A stretch of DNA of 64,000 nt. It comes from CAYRNR01 sp964425605 (GTDB lineage Bacteria > Myxococcota_A > UBA796 > UBA9615 > CAYRNR01). How positions within the stretch are numbered: the stretch's first letter is position 1; every line of letters starts with the position of its first letter. The stretch is taken from positions 1 to 64,000 of the forward strand of contig CAYRNR010000004.1 of assembly GCA_964425605.1 (NCBI GenBank), given 5' to 3'. Both the position numbers and the translations under genes were made by a program. Under the pieces are notes generated by a model. It had not been told where the DNA came from and ran no database searches. It was given only the letters and a program-made list of their open reading frames with translations. This document shows positions 40,044 to 49,069 of the stretch, piece after piece.

Positions 40044-43000
40044 ATGGAGAAATACGCGTGGTTGGCGGTGGCGTGCCTGTGGGGCGTGGGCTGCCAGGAT
40101 CATCCGGCCGGGGACGACGACGTATCGGCCAACGCGGCTCCCGGGTCCGCCATAGTCCAGATCCATCCCCACGTGCCCGCCGAGGGGCAGGCGCTGGAGG
40201 CGGTCCTGGTGTCCGAGTCGGTGGATCCGGACGGCGACACGGTCACCTACCTGTGGAGCTGGTACCGCTACAACTACGAGCAGCCTCAGGACACGCCGAC
40301 CATCGAAGCGGGCGTCACCGTCGAGGGGGAGATCTGGAGGGTGCACGTCCAGCCCACGGATGGCGAGAACGCCGGCCCCGCGGCCGCGAACCAGGTGACC
40401 ATCGGGCCCCCTGCTCCGCCCGACGAGGACGGGGATGGCTGGGACGTCACCGAGGACTGCGACGACACGGACCCGGCGGTCCACCCCGGCGCAGAGGAGG
40501 TCTGCGACGGTCTGGACACCGACTGTGATGGTGTGATCCCGGACGACGAGGTGGACGGCGACGGCGATGGCCTCGCGGCCTGTGAGGGGGACTGCGACGA
40601 CACCGATCCCTCGATCTACCCCGGCGCTGCGGAGCAGTGTGACGAGCTCGACAACGACTGCGATGGCCTGGTGGACGAGGGGGTGGATCAGGACGCCGAC
40701 GGCGATGGCCACACCACCTGCGGTGGAGACTGCGACGACGGCGACGCGGACGTGTACCCGGGCGCCGCCGAGATCTGTGACGGCGTCGACGGAGACTGTG
40801 ACGGTGTGATCCCGGCCGACGAGATCGACGGTGACGGGGATGGGGTGGCCGTATGCGAAGGGGATTGCGACGACGCGCAGCCCGACACCTGGCCAGGCGC
40901 CCCCGAGCAGTGCGACGGGCTGGACAACGACTGTGATGGCGTCGTGGACGAAGGGGTGTCGGACGACCTGGACGGCGACGGCTACTCGGCCTGTGATGGG
41001 GATTGTGACGACACCGAGCCCGGTATCCATCCTTCAGCGGCCGAGCTGTGCAACGGCCGGGACGACGACTGTGATGGGATCGTACCCGCCGACGAGGTGG
41101 ACGCCGACGCCGACGGTTTCCCGTTCTGCGCCGAGTGCGACGATCTGAATCCGGAGGTCTACCCAGGCGCACCGGAGCTGTGCGACGGGCTCGACAACGA
41201 CTGCGACGAGGTCGTCCCGGCCGACGAGGTGGACATCGACGCCGACGGGTTCCTCGCCTGTGACGAGTGCGACGACTCCTACGCCTCCTCGTACCCGGGG
41301 GCCGTGGAGCTGTGCGACGGGCTGGACAACGACTGCGATGGTGCGGTCGGCCTCGACGAGATGGACGACGACGGCGACGGCGTGAGGGGCTGCGAAGGCG
41401 ACTGCGACGACGCGGACGCCACGATCTACCCCGGCGCGGTCGAGCTGTGCGACGGGCTGGACAATGACTGCGACGGTGTGGTCCCCGCGGACGAGGTGGA
41501 CGTCGATTCGGACGGATTCCTCGCTTGCGAGGACTGTGACGACGCGGACGCCACGACCTGGCCGGGGGCGCCCGAGCTGTGCGACGGGGTCGACAACGAC
41601 TGCGACGGAGTGGTCCCCGCGTCCGAGGCCGATGCCGACACGGACGGCTTCAGGATCTGCGACGGTGACTGCGACGACTCGGACTCGAGCTCGTGGCCCG
41701 GGGCGCCCGAGCTGTGCGACGGTGCGGACAACGACTGCGACGGCATCGTGGACGAGGACGTGGACGTGGATCTGGATGGGGACGGGCAGTCGCCGTGTCA
41801 GGGAGACTGCGACGACCTGGACCCGACCGTCTACTACGACGCCCCGGAGCTGTGCGACGGCCTGGACAACAACTGCAACGGTGTGATCCCGGCGGACGAG
41901 GTGGATGGCGACGGCGACGGCCACCTGGCGTGCGACGACTGCGACGACGCGGCCGCGGACGTGCACCCCTCGGCGACCGAGACGTGCGACTACCGGGACG
42001 AGGACTGCGACGGCGCCGCAGACGATGGGTTCCTCGTGGACGGCGCCTACGTGGACTTCGGCAACTGCGGCTTCTGCGGCAACGACTGCGGTGCGTACAC
42101 GTTCGACAACGCGGACGTGCTGTGCGACACGTCCTTGGTCCTGCCCGCGTGCGTTCCCAGCTGCCTGCCGGGTTTCCACGACGTCAACCAGGACCTGGAC
42201 GACGGCTGCGAGTGCGAGTACCTGGGACCCCAGGACGATCCGTTCGACGGCGTCGACGCCGACTGCGACGGCGAGGACGGGCAGCCGGTGGACGCGATCC
42301 ACGTCTCGGAGACGGGCAGCCCGTCGGGGCTCGGCACGCCGGACGATCCGCTGGACAGCATCCAGCTCGGTGTGCTGGCCGCCGAGGCGGAGGGACTCGA
42401 GTACGTGCTCGTGGCCGAGGGCGCCTACGTGGAGTCGGTGGAGCTCGCCCCCGGGATCTCGGTGGTGGGCGGGTATTCTCCCGATTTCTCCCAGCTCGAC
42501 CCGGACACCTACAAGTCGCTGGTGCGGGGCCAAGAGACCAGCACGACGATGCCGGGGACCTTCACGCTACGGTGTGTCCCGGGCGAGACGCAGCGCATCC
42601 AGGGATTCCACCTGCTCGGCACGACCGCATGGGCGGACGGCGACTCGAGCTATGGGCTCTACCTGCTGGACTGTGACGAACTGACCGAGGTCGCGGACAA
42701 CCTGATCGAGGCCGAGCAGGGCGCCGCCGGTTTTGACGGTGTGGACGGCGCAGTCGGTGGGGACGGGGTCGACGGCACCGAGGGATTCCGGGTCCAGTGG
42801 ACGGACTGCGCGAGCCCCCCCGAAGGGGGTGAGGGAGGGAGCCTGACCTGCTCCGGGCATGTGGTGGACGGGGGCGCCGGCGGTGGGATCAGCTGCCCCA
42901 TCCTGAACTCCGGGTACCAGCCCGACGGGGTCACGGGATCGGGCCTGAGCCCCGGTTCGGGGGGCGACGGCAGGCACAACGCAATCCAGTACGTGGACGA

Positions 43001-43736
43001 CGGCTGCGACGTCTGTTACGTGCCGTTCGGCTACGGCGCGGGTGACAACGGCGGCGATGGCGGCGACGGCGCCGCAGGCGCGGCGGGCGGCGGGTGCGTC
43101 GATTCGAGCGGCGCGGTCGTCGGCGATCTCTTTGCCGCCGGCATGGGAGAGGACGCGGCCGAAGGGGTCGCCGGATCGGGCGGCGGCGGGGGAGGGACCG
43201 GCTCCGGTGTCGAATACAGCTGCGACACGGACGACATCACCGGGGGCACCGGCGGTGGCGGTGGCAGCGGCGCCTGCGGCGGAGTGGGTGGCACCGCCGC
43301 GGGCGGTGGCGGCGGCTCCTTCGGGCTTTTCCTGACCTACACCGCGACGCCGGCCACGTTGCCGGTTCTCCTCGACAACGAGGTCCACACCAACGACGGC
43401 GGCGCCGGCGGCGCCGGCGGCCACGGCGGCCTCGGTGGTGAGGCGGGGATCGGCGGACTCGGTGGCGAGCTGACGTGGGGCGACACGTTCTGCGGTGACA
43501 TCGGCGGGGACGGGGGCGCCGGCGGCGACGGCGGGCACGGCGGTGGTGGTGGCGGTGGATGCGGCGGTCCCTCGTTCGCCCTGTTCGTCTGGGGCGCCGT
43601 GCCGCTGGCGCAGTACGGCAACGGCAACACCTTGCACCACGCTGCCGGGGGAGCCGGCGGAGACGGCGGCTATGGTCCGGGTGGCACGGACGGCGGCGAC
43701 GGACTGCACGGTGAGTGGGGGACGAAGAACTTCTGA
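40044..43736 (+). CDS. MopE lipoprotein with Gly-rich C-terminus
   Basis: The 1230-residue product starts at an ATG after AGGGGGAG and has a short lipoprotein signal (lipobox LWGVGC). Residues 30-125 look like an Ig/PKD-type domain (SVDPDGDTVTYLWSWY). About 16 MopE repeats span 127-660. A Cys-rich insert (FGNCGFCGNDCG) precedes a DUF1565-like beta-helix entry at about 750 (AIHVSETGSPSGLGTPDDP). From about 890 to the end it is extremely Gly-rich (GGAGGAGGHGGLGGEAG, GGDGGHGGGGGGGCGG), resembling PE_PGRS-like or polyglycine-helix regions of delta-proteobacterial surface proteins. It is lipid-anchored and exported. Its stop is five bases from the convergent GH5 gene stop. Confidence 0.85.
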   Translation: MEKYAWLAVACLWGVGCQDHPAGDDDVSANAAPGSAIVQIHPHVPAEGQALEAVLVSESVDPDGDTVTYLWSWYRYNYEQPQDTPTIEAGVTVEGEIWRVHVQPTDGENAGPAAANQVTIGPPAPPDEDGDGWDVTEDCDDTDPAVHPGAEEVCDGLDTDCDGVIPDDEVDGDGDGLAACEGDCDDTDPSIYPGAAEQCDELDNDCDGLVDEGVDQDADGDGHTTCGGDCDDGDADVYPGAAEICDGVDGDCDGVIPADEIDGDGDGVAVCEGDCDDAQPDTWPGAPEQCDGLDNDCDGVVDEGVSDDLDGDGYSACDGDCDDTEPGIHPSAAELCNGRDDDCDGIVPADEVDADADGFPFCAECDDLNPEVYPGAPELCDGLDNDCDEVVPADEVDIDADGFLACDECDDSYASSYPGAVELCDGLDNDCDGAVGLDEMDDDGDGVRGCEGDCDDADATIYPGAVELCDGLDNDCDGVVPADEVDVDSDGFLACEDCDDADATTWPGAPELCDGVDNDCDGVVPASEADADTDGFRICDGDCDDSDSSSWPGAPELCDGADNDCDGIVDEDVDVDLDGDGQSPCQGDCDDLDPTVYYDAPELCDGLDNNCNGVIPADEVDGDGDGHLACDDCDDAAADVHPSATETCDYRDEDCDGAADDGFLVDGAYVDFGNCGFCGNDCGAYTFDNADVLCDTSLVLPACVPSCLPGFHDVNQDLDDGCECEYLGPQDDPFDGVDADCDGEDGQPVDAIHVSETGSPSGLGTPDDPLDSIQLGVLAAEAEGLEYVLVAEGAYVESVELAPGISVVGGYSPDFSQLDPDTYKSLVRGQETSTTMPGTFTLRCVPGETQRIQGFHLLGTTAWADGDSSYGLYLLDCDELTEVADNLIEAEQGAAGFDGVDGAVGGDGVDGTEGFRVQWTDCASPPEGGEGGSLTCSGHVVDGGAGGGISCPILNSGYQPDGVTGSGLSPGSGGDGRHNAIQYVDDGCDVCYVPFGYGAGDNGGDGGDGAAGAAGGGCVDSSGAVVGDLFAAGMGEDAAEGVAGSGGGGGGTGSGVEYSCDTDDITGGTGGGGGSGACGGVGGTAAGGGGGSFGLFLTYTATPATLPVLLDNEVHTNDGGAGGAGGHGGLGGEAGIGGLGGELTWGDTFCGDIGGDGGAGGDGGHGGGGGGGCGGPSFALFVWGAVPLAQYGNGNTLHHAAGGAGGDGGYGPGGTDGGDGLHGEWGTKNF

Positions 43737-43741
43737 CTCGA

Positions 43742-45277
43742 TCACAGGGCCTCGACGAAGATCGCGTAGTCCCCGGCGGCCGCCACCGTGGCGGAGACCA
43801 GCCTCCCGCCGTCCACGGCGTGTTCGAGGACGTCGTCCAGCCCCTCGGTCCAGACCTCGTGTGTCCCGGCCTCCGTGGGCGTCCAGAGAACCAGCATCCC
43901 GCCGGCCGTGTCGGCGTCGGCCTCGAGGGACAGCAGCCCGGTGGAGGGATCGCTGCTCAGCTGGTCGATGCGCCCAGGGGTGGCGCGGGGGTAACCGCGG
44001 CCGAGCAGCACGAGGAACTCCTCGGTGGGACCGAGGTCCTCTCCGCTGGCGCAGTCGAGGGAGTTGAGGTGGACCACCGTGTCGATGGGCTCCCAGGCAT
44101 CGTCCACCCGGTGAAGGCTGTGGGGATCTCCGCAGGGCTGGCGCCACTGCCACCACGCGCCGCCCTGGGAGTGGGCGTCCTCGTCGGCGGCGTACCGGGC
44201 GGCGACCTCCAGGGTGTCGTCGCTGGTGGACCAGAAGCCGTACTCGCCGATCCACACGCCCGTGCCCTGGGCCTCGGCCATGGTCCAGATGAGGTCGTTG
44301 GTCATCTCCAGGCTCAGGCCGGTGGTGTCGATGGACTCGGCGTAGTTGTGGGTGGAGCCGACGAGGTTGAACGACTCGACGCCCATGCGCACCGGGTCGG
44401 CCAGGATCAGGCCCATGGAGGTGTCCCCGGCGGGGATGGCGGGCTCGAGGAAGATCAGCTGGTCCGACCCTGCGCCGCGGATCGCCTCGATCAGCTCGGT
44501 GAGGAGATCGTCGTAAAGCGGGGTGAGCTCGGCTGCCGGGCGGGAGGTCTCGGGTTCGTTGATCAGGTCGTACCCCGCCACCTCGGGCCGGCCAGCGAAG
44601 CGCTCGGCCACGGCGGCCCAGGTGGACACGAACTCGCCGCGGATGCCGTCCGTGTCGTCGTAGAAGTGGTTCCACGCCGCCACCACCGCGGGTGCGCTGT
44701 TGCGGTCGCCGCTGACGCAGGTGCTCAGCCCGTCGGTGATCGTGGCCCACCGGGGTGCCCCGTCCCAGCCCTTGCCCGGCCAGCTGCCCTCGGGGCAGGT
44801 CTCGTCGTCCGGGGTGTAGATGAACGCCGAGTAGGCGTCCTGGTGCATGTCGATCACCGTGTAGAGGCCGCGCTCCGCCGCCGCGGCGACGTACTCGTCG
44901 ACGGCGTCCAGGTAGGCCTCGTCCACGGCTCCCCGCTCGGGTTGCAGGCGCGACCAGTGCACCACGAGGCGGATCACCGACAGCCCGCGGCCCGCCATGG
45001 CGTCCCAGTCCTCGTCCGTGGTGGGCAGCGTCGGAGGATGGGCGGGGTCGCCCTGCCAGTACTCGCCCAGCGACGTGATGTTCACGCCGCGCAGCAGCAC
45101 CTCGCGGCCGAGGTCGTCGACGATGCGGTTGTCGCTGGACACGGAGAGGGGGCGCAGCTCGAGGAGACCCACGTCGTCGTCGTCGCCCGCGGGTGCGGAG
45201 TCGTCGTCGAGGTCGGGGCTGGAGCAGGCGGCCAGCCACAGCAGCGGGCCGAGCCACAGGAGCGTCGCGCGGGACAT
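43742..45277 (-). CDS. GH5-family glycosidase lipoprotein (endoglycoceramidase-like)
   Basis: The 511-residue lipoprotein (lipobox LWLAAC) starts at an ATG after GGGAGACGCC. A TIM-barrel glycoside hydrolase of family 5 follows the short acidic linker: VLLRGVNITSLGEYW, IRLVVHWSRLQPERG, VIDMHQDAYS, acid/base Glu241 in YDLINEPETS and nucleophile Glu345 in WIGEYGFW. The MHQDAYS and NEPE context is close to endoglycoceramidases, which release glycans from glycosphingolipids, so that specificity is likelier than cellulase. It is still inference. A C-terminal beta domain of about 90 residues (430-511) follows the barrel. It is anchored on the outer or periplasmic face. Confidence 0.85.
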   Translation of the reverse strand: MSRATLLWLGPLLWLAACSSPDLDDDSAPAGDDDDVGLLELRPLSVSSDNRIVDDLGREVLLRGVNITSLGEYWQGDPAHPPTLPTTDEDWDAMAGRGLSVIRLVVHWSRLQPERGAVDEAYLDAVDEYVAAAAERGLYTVIDMHQDAYSAFIYTPDDETCPEGSWPGKGWDGAPRWATITDGLSTCVSGDRNSAPAVVAAWNHFYDDTDGIRGEFVSTWAAVAERFAGRPEVAGYDLINEPETSRPAAELTPLYDDLLTELIEAIRGAGSDQLIFLEPAIPAGDTSMGLILADPVRMGVESFNLVGSTHNYAESIDTTGLSLEMTNDLIWTMAEAQGTGVWIGEYGFWSTSDDTLEVAARYAADEDAHSQGGAWWQWRQPCGDPHSLHRVDDAWEPIDTVVHLNSLDCASGEDLGPTEEFLVLLGRGYPRATPGRIDQLSSDPSTGLLSLEADADTAGGMLVLWTPTEAGTHEVWTEGLDDVLEHAVDGGRLVSATVAAAGDYAIFVEAL

Positions 45278-45369
45278 GGCGTCTCCCTCGGTGGTCTGCA
45301 CGGGGTGGTCGACCGCGCGACGTGCAGTTAGCCGGCGCCCTCGACCCGAGTCAAGGACCGCAGGCGCTG

Positions 45370-46095
45370 CTACCCGCGCGGCATCGGCAGCAGCGCTCCG
45401 CCCGACACGGGGAGGTCCACTCCCGTCAGGTGGCGCGCCTGCTCGTCGTCGGCCAGGAACCGCGCGGCCTCGGCCACGTCCCCGGCCTCGGCCACCCGCC
45501 GCAGCGGCACCGCACCCTCGATGCGTTCGAGCCGTCCGGGCTCGGCGAACGCGGGCTCGGCCATGGGCGTGCGCACCCAGCCCGGCGACACCAGGTTGAC
45601 CCGGATCTCGGGGGCCAGCTCCTGGGCCAGGGACTGGACGAGGCCCCACAGCGCGGCCTTGGACGCGGCATACGGCGCGTGCCCCGGCTCCCCCCGCTGT
45701 CCTGCCGTGGAGCCCACGAACGTCAGGCTGCCCCCCCGCATCACCCGCGCCGCCTCGCGCGCCAGGAGGAACGCCGAGTACGTGTTGGTGCGGAACATGC
45801 GGTCCAGCGCCCCGGCCTCCAGGTCCCGGATCGCGCCCGGCTCGAAGATCCCCGCCGAATGCACCAGCGCGTCCAGCGCGCCGGCGGCCTGCACCACCCG
45901 CACGCAACCCTCCTCCGCCGCGAGGTCTGCTCGCACCCCCGCGACCCGGTCCGCCCCGAACTCCTCGGCCAGCGCGGCCACGGGCGCCGCCTGCGTGCGG
46001 AACTGGGCCACCACCCGGTCCCCCTGCGCGACGAACCGCCGCGCGCACGCCAGCCCGATCCCCGACGACGCCCCGGTCACCAGCACGGTCCGCAT
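45370..46095 (-). CDS. Short-chain dehydrogenase/reductase
   Basis: This 241-residue classical SDR uses NAD(P)H to reduce or oxidise an unidentified alcohol or ketone. The cofactor motif is TGASSGIG at residues 7-14, followed by VHSAG in place of NNAG. The catalytic Ser is in FVGSTAG and the Tyr/Lys pair in YAASKAA. The C-terminus SGGALLPMPRG is complete. The ATG at 46095 follows GGAAGGTGG; the longer frame to 46182 adds an unlikely basic extension. It lies about 90 bp upstream of the GH5 gene in the same direction but is not clearly coupled to it. Oxoacyl-ACP reductase and sugar dehydrogenase roles are both possible. Confidence 0.88.
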   Translation of the reverse strand: MRTVLVTGASSGIGLACARRFVAQGDRVVAQFRTQAAPVAALAEEFGADRVAGVRADLAAEEGCVRVVQAAGALDALVHSAGIFEPGAIRDLEAGALDRMFRTNTYSAFLLAREAARVMRGGSLTFVGSTAGQRGEPGHAPYAASKAALWGLVQSLAQELAPEIRVNLVSPGWVRTPMAEPAFAEPGRLERIEGAVPLRRVAEAGDVAEAARFLADDEQARHLTGVDLPVSGGALLPMPRG

Positions 46096-46289
46096 GTCCA
46101 CCTTCCACGTCTCGAGTTCCGATCCGACGCCGAGATTACCATCTCGGTAACTGGCAGCGCGCCGCGAGCGCGGCCGGACCATTGCGGTCCGGGCGACCAG
46201 CTACCCCCCGCCGTGTGAGGCCCGTGTGTGACCCACCCGGGCATCGACCGGTCACCCTGTGCTCAGGAACAACACGATCTGGAGACATC

Positions 46290-46763
46290 ATGAGACATTC
46301 GACGATCCTGACCGCGCTCGCTGCCTGCGCCATCCTGGTCCTGGCGCTGCCTGCGTTGGCGGGCGACCGACTGACCGACAGCGTGGACGACGAGGTCGCG
46401 CTGTGGCTGGACGACTGCGGTCACGTGCTGACCGCGAAGAAGGACAGCCGCGCCTGTCCTCTCGATCGCGTGGACTCCCTCGAGGACCTGCCGGTCTCGG
46501 ATGACGTCCTGGACCGGATCTACGATCTGCTCGATGCCGAGCCTTTCACCGCCGACACGGGCGTTGTCCGCGCCCTCGGTGTGGCAGATACCGTGCCCTA
46601 CGACTTCTTCGGGCAGGGCGGGACCGAGCTGATCGTGCTGCCCGAGTTCGATTGGCCCACCGACGTGCCCGGCCTGCTGGTGGTGTTCGTGGAGCAGGGC
46701 GTGGACGGCCTCTCCGATCCGGACTCCCTCAACGTGATCATGGTGGCGGACTTCGACGACTGA
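46290..46763 (+). CDS. Small secreted protein of unknown function
   Basis: The 157-residue product starts at an ATG after GGAG and has a clear Sec signal (ILTALAACAILVLALPALAG). No lipobox, repeat or known domain is seen. The mature part is acidic with two Cys (WLDDCGHVLTAK and SRACPLDRV) that could form a disulfide. The C-terminal half is hydrophobic-rich in a folded-domain pattern (GTELIVLPEFDWPTDVP). It is divergent from the SDR gene across 194 bp. I do not recognise it. Confidence 0.65.
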   Translation: MRHSTILTALAACAILVLALPALAGDRLTDSVDDEVALWLDDCGHVLTAKKDSRACPLDRVDSLEDLPVSDDVLDRIYDLLDAEPFTADTGVVRALGVADTVPYDFFGQGGTELIVLPEFDWPTDVPGLLVVFVEQGVDGLSDPDSLNVIMVADFDD

Positions 46764-46898
46764 GGCTGGGCGGCGCCCGGAACCCCGCCTCACGATCCGA
46801 GCTCGAGCACTCGGACGAACCGATCCCTGGTATCGTTGCTCTTCGGGGACTCGCGCGCGCGCTGCGCGTCCCGCGAGTCCACGGGAAGAGGGGACGGT

Positions 46899-47699
46899 AT
46901 GTTGGCACCCGCGCGTCTGCGTCTTCTGGTCGCCACTGTGCTCTTCTGGTCGATGGCCGCTCAGGGGTGTTCGGGATCCCTCGAACTGGGGGACGACGAC
47001 GACGTCTCCGACGACGATGTCTCGGACGACGACATGGGCGATGACGACGACGACGACGCGGACGACGACGCGGCAGACGACGACACCGGCGACGACGACG
47101 CCTGCGCGGACGTGCAGACGCTGTTCGACTTCGACGGCGACGAGCAGGGGTTCGGTCACGCGGCGACCGACGCCGGCTTCGCCGATCCCTGGGAGTTCGG
47201 GACACCGATGGGGGGCGGATGCGCGACGGGGAATTCCTGCTGGGGCACGCGCCTCACGGACGAGTACGGCGACTGCGAGGCCGGCGAGCTCGTCTCCCCC
47301 GCGATCGACCTCTCCGCGTGCGCTGGAGCGCCCGAAGCCGTCCAGCTGCGTTTCCAGCACATCTACCAGCTGGAGGACGAATACGGCGGGACCTGGTACG
47401 ACGGCGGTCTGGTGCAGTTGTCGGCGGACGGCGGCGCCTCGTGGCACGACGTCTCGCCGGATGCGGCCTACCAGGGCGTGATCGAGGGGAACTACTCGGA
47501 GTGCCCCGGGAGCGCGGAGATAGACGGCCACATGGCCTGGTCGGGGTCCATCCCCGGCAACGGCTGGTCCGAGGTCACCGTCGTGGTCGAGGAGACCGAC
47601 AAGACCGCCGACTTCCGCGTCCGTTTCCTGTTCGGGTCCGACCGATCCGCCACCGATCGCGGGTGGTACGTGGACGACGTCGCCGTGGTCGTCCAGTAG
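46899..47699 (+). CDS. Lipoprotein with MAM/M6-C-like beta-sandwich
   Basis: The 266-residue lipoprotein (lipobox AAQGC) starts at an ATG after GAGGGGACGGT. An Asp-rich stalk of DDDVSDDD units to residue 70 leads to a domain of about 195 residues. Blocks such as LFDFDGDEQGFGH, GELVSPAIDLSACAG, VQLSADGGASWHDVS and RGWYVDDVAVVV are typical of the jelly-roll region found in MAM-like domains and next to immune-inhibitor-A peptidases. No catalytic site is present, so a binding role is likely. It has the same anchor and stalk as the MopE genes but no MopE repeats. A TGGTATCGT motif at 46828-46836 is rather far upstream. Confidence 0.72.
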   Translation: MLAPARLRLLVATVLFWSMAAQGCSGSLELGDDDDVSDDDVSDDDMGDDDDDDADDDAADDDTGDDDACADVQTLFDFDGDEQGFGHAATDAGFADPWEFGTPMGGGCATGNSCWGTRLTDEYGDCEAGELVSPAIDLSACAGAPEAVQLRFQHIYQLEDEYGGTWYDGGLVQLSADGGASWHDVSPDAAYQGVIEGNYSECPGSAEIDGHMAWSGSIPGNGWSEVTVVVEETDKTADFRVRFLFGSDRSATDRGWYVDDVAVVVQ

Positions 47700-47874
47700 C
47701 AGCCCCTCGACCGGGGCGCTGGCGGTCCAGCGCGGGGATCTGGTGATCTGGGGCGAGCCGGCCGTGGCGAGCGGTGAGACGGGATACGGCGTGCAGGCGC
47801 GTTTGCTGTTCATCGAGCGGGTGGCCGAGTCCGCGGGCGTCTCGAGGCCCACGCCGGCGTCGGCCCTCGACGTC

Positions 47875-48900
47875 TCAGTCGCAGTGGTCGGCGATGTCGT
47901 CGCAGCAGTCGCCCCACATCTCGCAGTACGCGTCGCACCAGCAACCGCCGGGGGACTCGCCGCCGCAGTGGCCGCTGCATCCACGGTCCTGGGAGAAGTA
48001 GTCGGCGCAGCAGTCCTCGTTCCAGGGGGACTCGCAGGCGGCGTCGCACCAGCAGCCGTCGGGGGACTGGCCGCCGATGTGGCCGTCGCAGCCCTCGTCG
48101 ACCCACTTGACGCAGGTGGCGGTGGCCTGGACGGAGGTGGTGTCCATGACGTGGCGCGAGTTGGCCTGGCAGACCTGGAGGCCGCCGCGCTCGATGACGA
48201 TGGCGGAGTCGCAGACGTCGTCGTGCCACGACACGCAGGTGCAGCCGGTCATCTGGTAGTCGGCAGGGCAGTAGGTCTCGGCGTAGTTCAGGCGCATGGC
48301 GCTGTTGACATGGTAGTAGTCCACCGGCTCCGGATCCGCGGCCACGCACCGGGCGATGGCGTGGACCCCGGCGCCGCCAGGCCGGTTCATGGCGTGGCAG
48401 CGGCTCACCGACTCCTCGGCGTAGGCGCCGGAGCAGTCGCTGCCGGTGGAGTAGCACGAGCACGAGGCCAGGATCTCGTCTTCCTCGCAGTCCACGAACG
48501 AGTGATCGGCCAGGGAGCCAGTCCTCCTGGTCACGTCCCAGTAGGGCGGCAGCTCGGCCCAGATGGCGTTGGCCACGACACCGTCGCCGTGCAGGCCGTT
48601 GTAGGCCACGCAGTAGTCCGCGGACGTTCCGTCGAGGATCATGGCCGTGGGCAGCGCCCCCACACAGCCGCTGCGCAGATCGTCCACGTCCTCGAAGGGG
48701 CCGGGGAAGGCGTCGGTGCGGTCCTCGCACTCGCAGCTGAGCAGGGTGAAGCCCTCGTGGGGACCCCCGGTCGATGTGGCCCAGTCGTGGCCGCCGGACA
48801 CGGCGCCGGACTCGAAGAGGTAGTCCTGGGCGATGGCGGCCGGAGCGCCGATCAGGGTGAGGGTGATCGTGAAGGTGAAGAGGAATCGTTGCATGCTCAT
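47875..48900 (-). CDS. Secreted Cys-rich protein: PCSK9-C-like plus somatomedin-B-like
   Basis: The 341-residue product has a Sec signal (TITLTLIGAPAAIAQ). Its centre holds repeated Cys/His units such as GFTLLSCECEDRT, SCSCYSTGSDCSGAYA and CHAMNRPGGAGVHAIARC. These resemble the C-terminal Cys/His-rich domain of PCSK9 and its bacterial look-alikes. Two further motifs at the C-terminus, GCWCDAACES..EDCCADY and GCWCDAYCEMWGDCCDD, follow the somatomedin-B pattern of a Cys-dense knot. It is probably an extracellular disulfide-rich binding protein. The ATG at 48900 lies close to GGAGAG; a second ATG two codons in is possible. The gene is isolated, 175 bp from its convergent neighbour. Confidence 0.7.
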   Translation of the reverse strand: MSMQRFLFTFTITLTLIGAPAAIAQDYLFESGAVSGGHDWATSTGGPHEGFTLLSCECEDRTDAFPGPFEDVDDLRSGCVGALPTAMILDGTSADYCVAYNGLHGDGVVANAIWAELPPYWDVTRRTGSLADHSFVDCEEDEILASCSCYSTGSDCSGAYAEESVSRCHAMNRPGGAGVHAIARCVAADPEPVDYYHVNSAMRLNYAETYCPADYQMTGCTCVSWHDDVCDSAIVIERGGLQVCQANSRHVMDTTSVQATATCVKWVDEGCDGHIGGQSPDGCWCDAACESPWNEDCCADYFSQDRGCSGHCGGESPGGCWCDAYCEMWGDCCDDIADHCD

Positions 48901-49069
48901 CGTCTCTCCAATGACCCGGTGTTCCGAAAACATCGTTCGTACAATCGACGATCCCAGGCTATCGGCGGTTCCCGGGGTGGATGAACCGGTGAATGAACTT
49001 CAGTTCCGGACCCCCGGGTAGAATGTCCCGGGCCCCCTCTTCGCCCGAACCCAGCCCGGGAGTGCTGCC

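Noticed and set aside
45370..46108. Gly/Arg-rich frame overlapping the SDR gene and fused upstream of the GH5 gene
   Set aside because: It is an out-of-frame reading of the SDR gene; the GH5 gene has its own signal peptide and ribosome-binding site at 45277.
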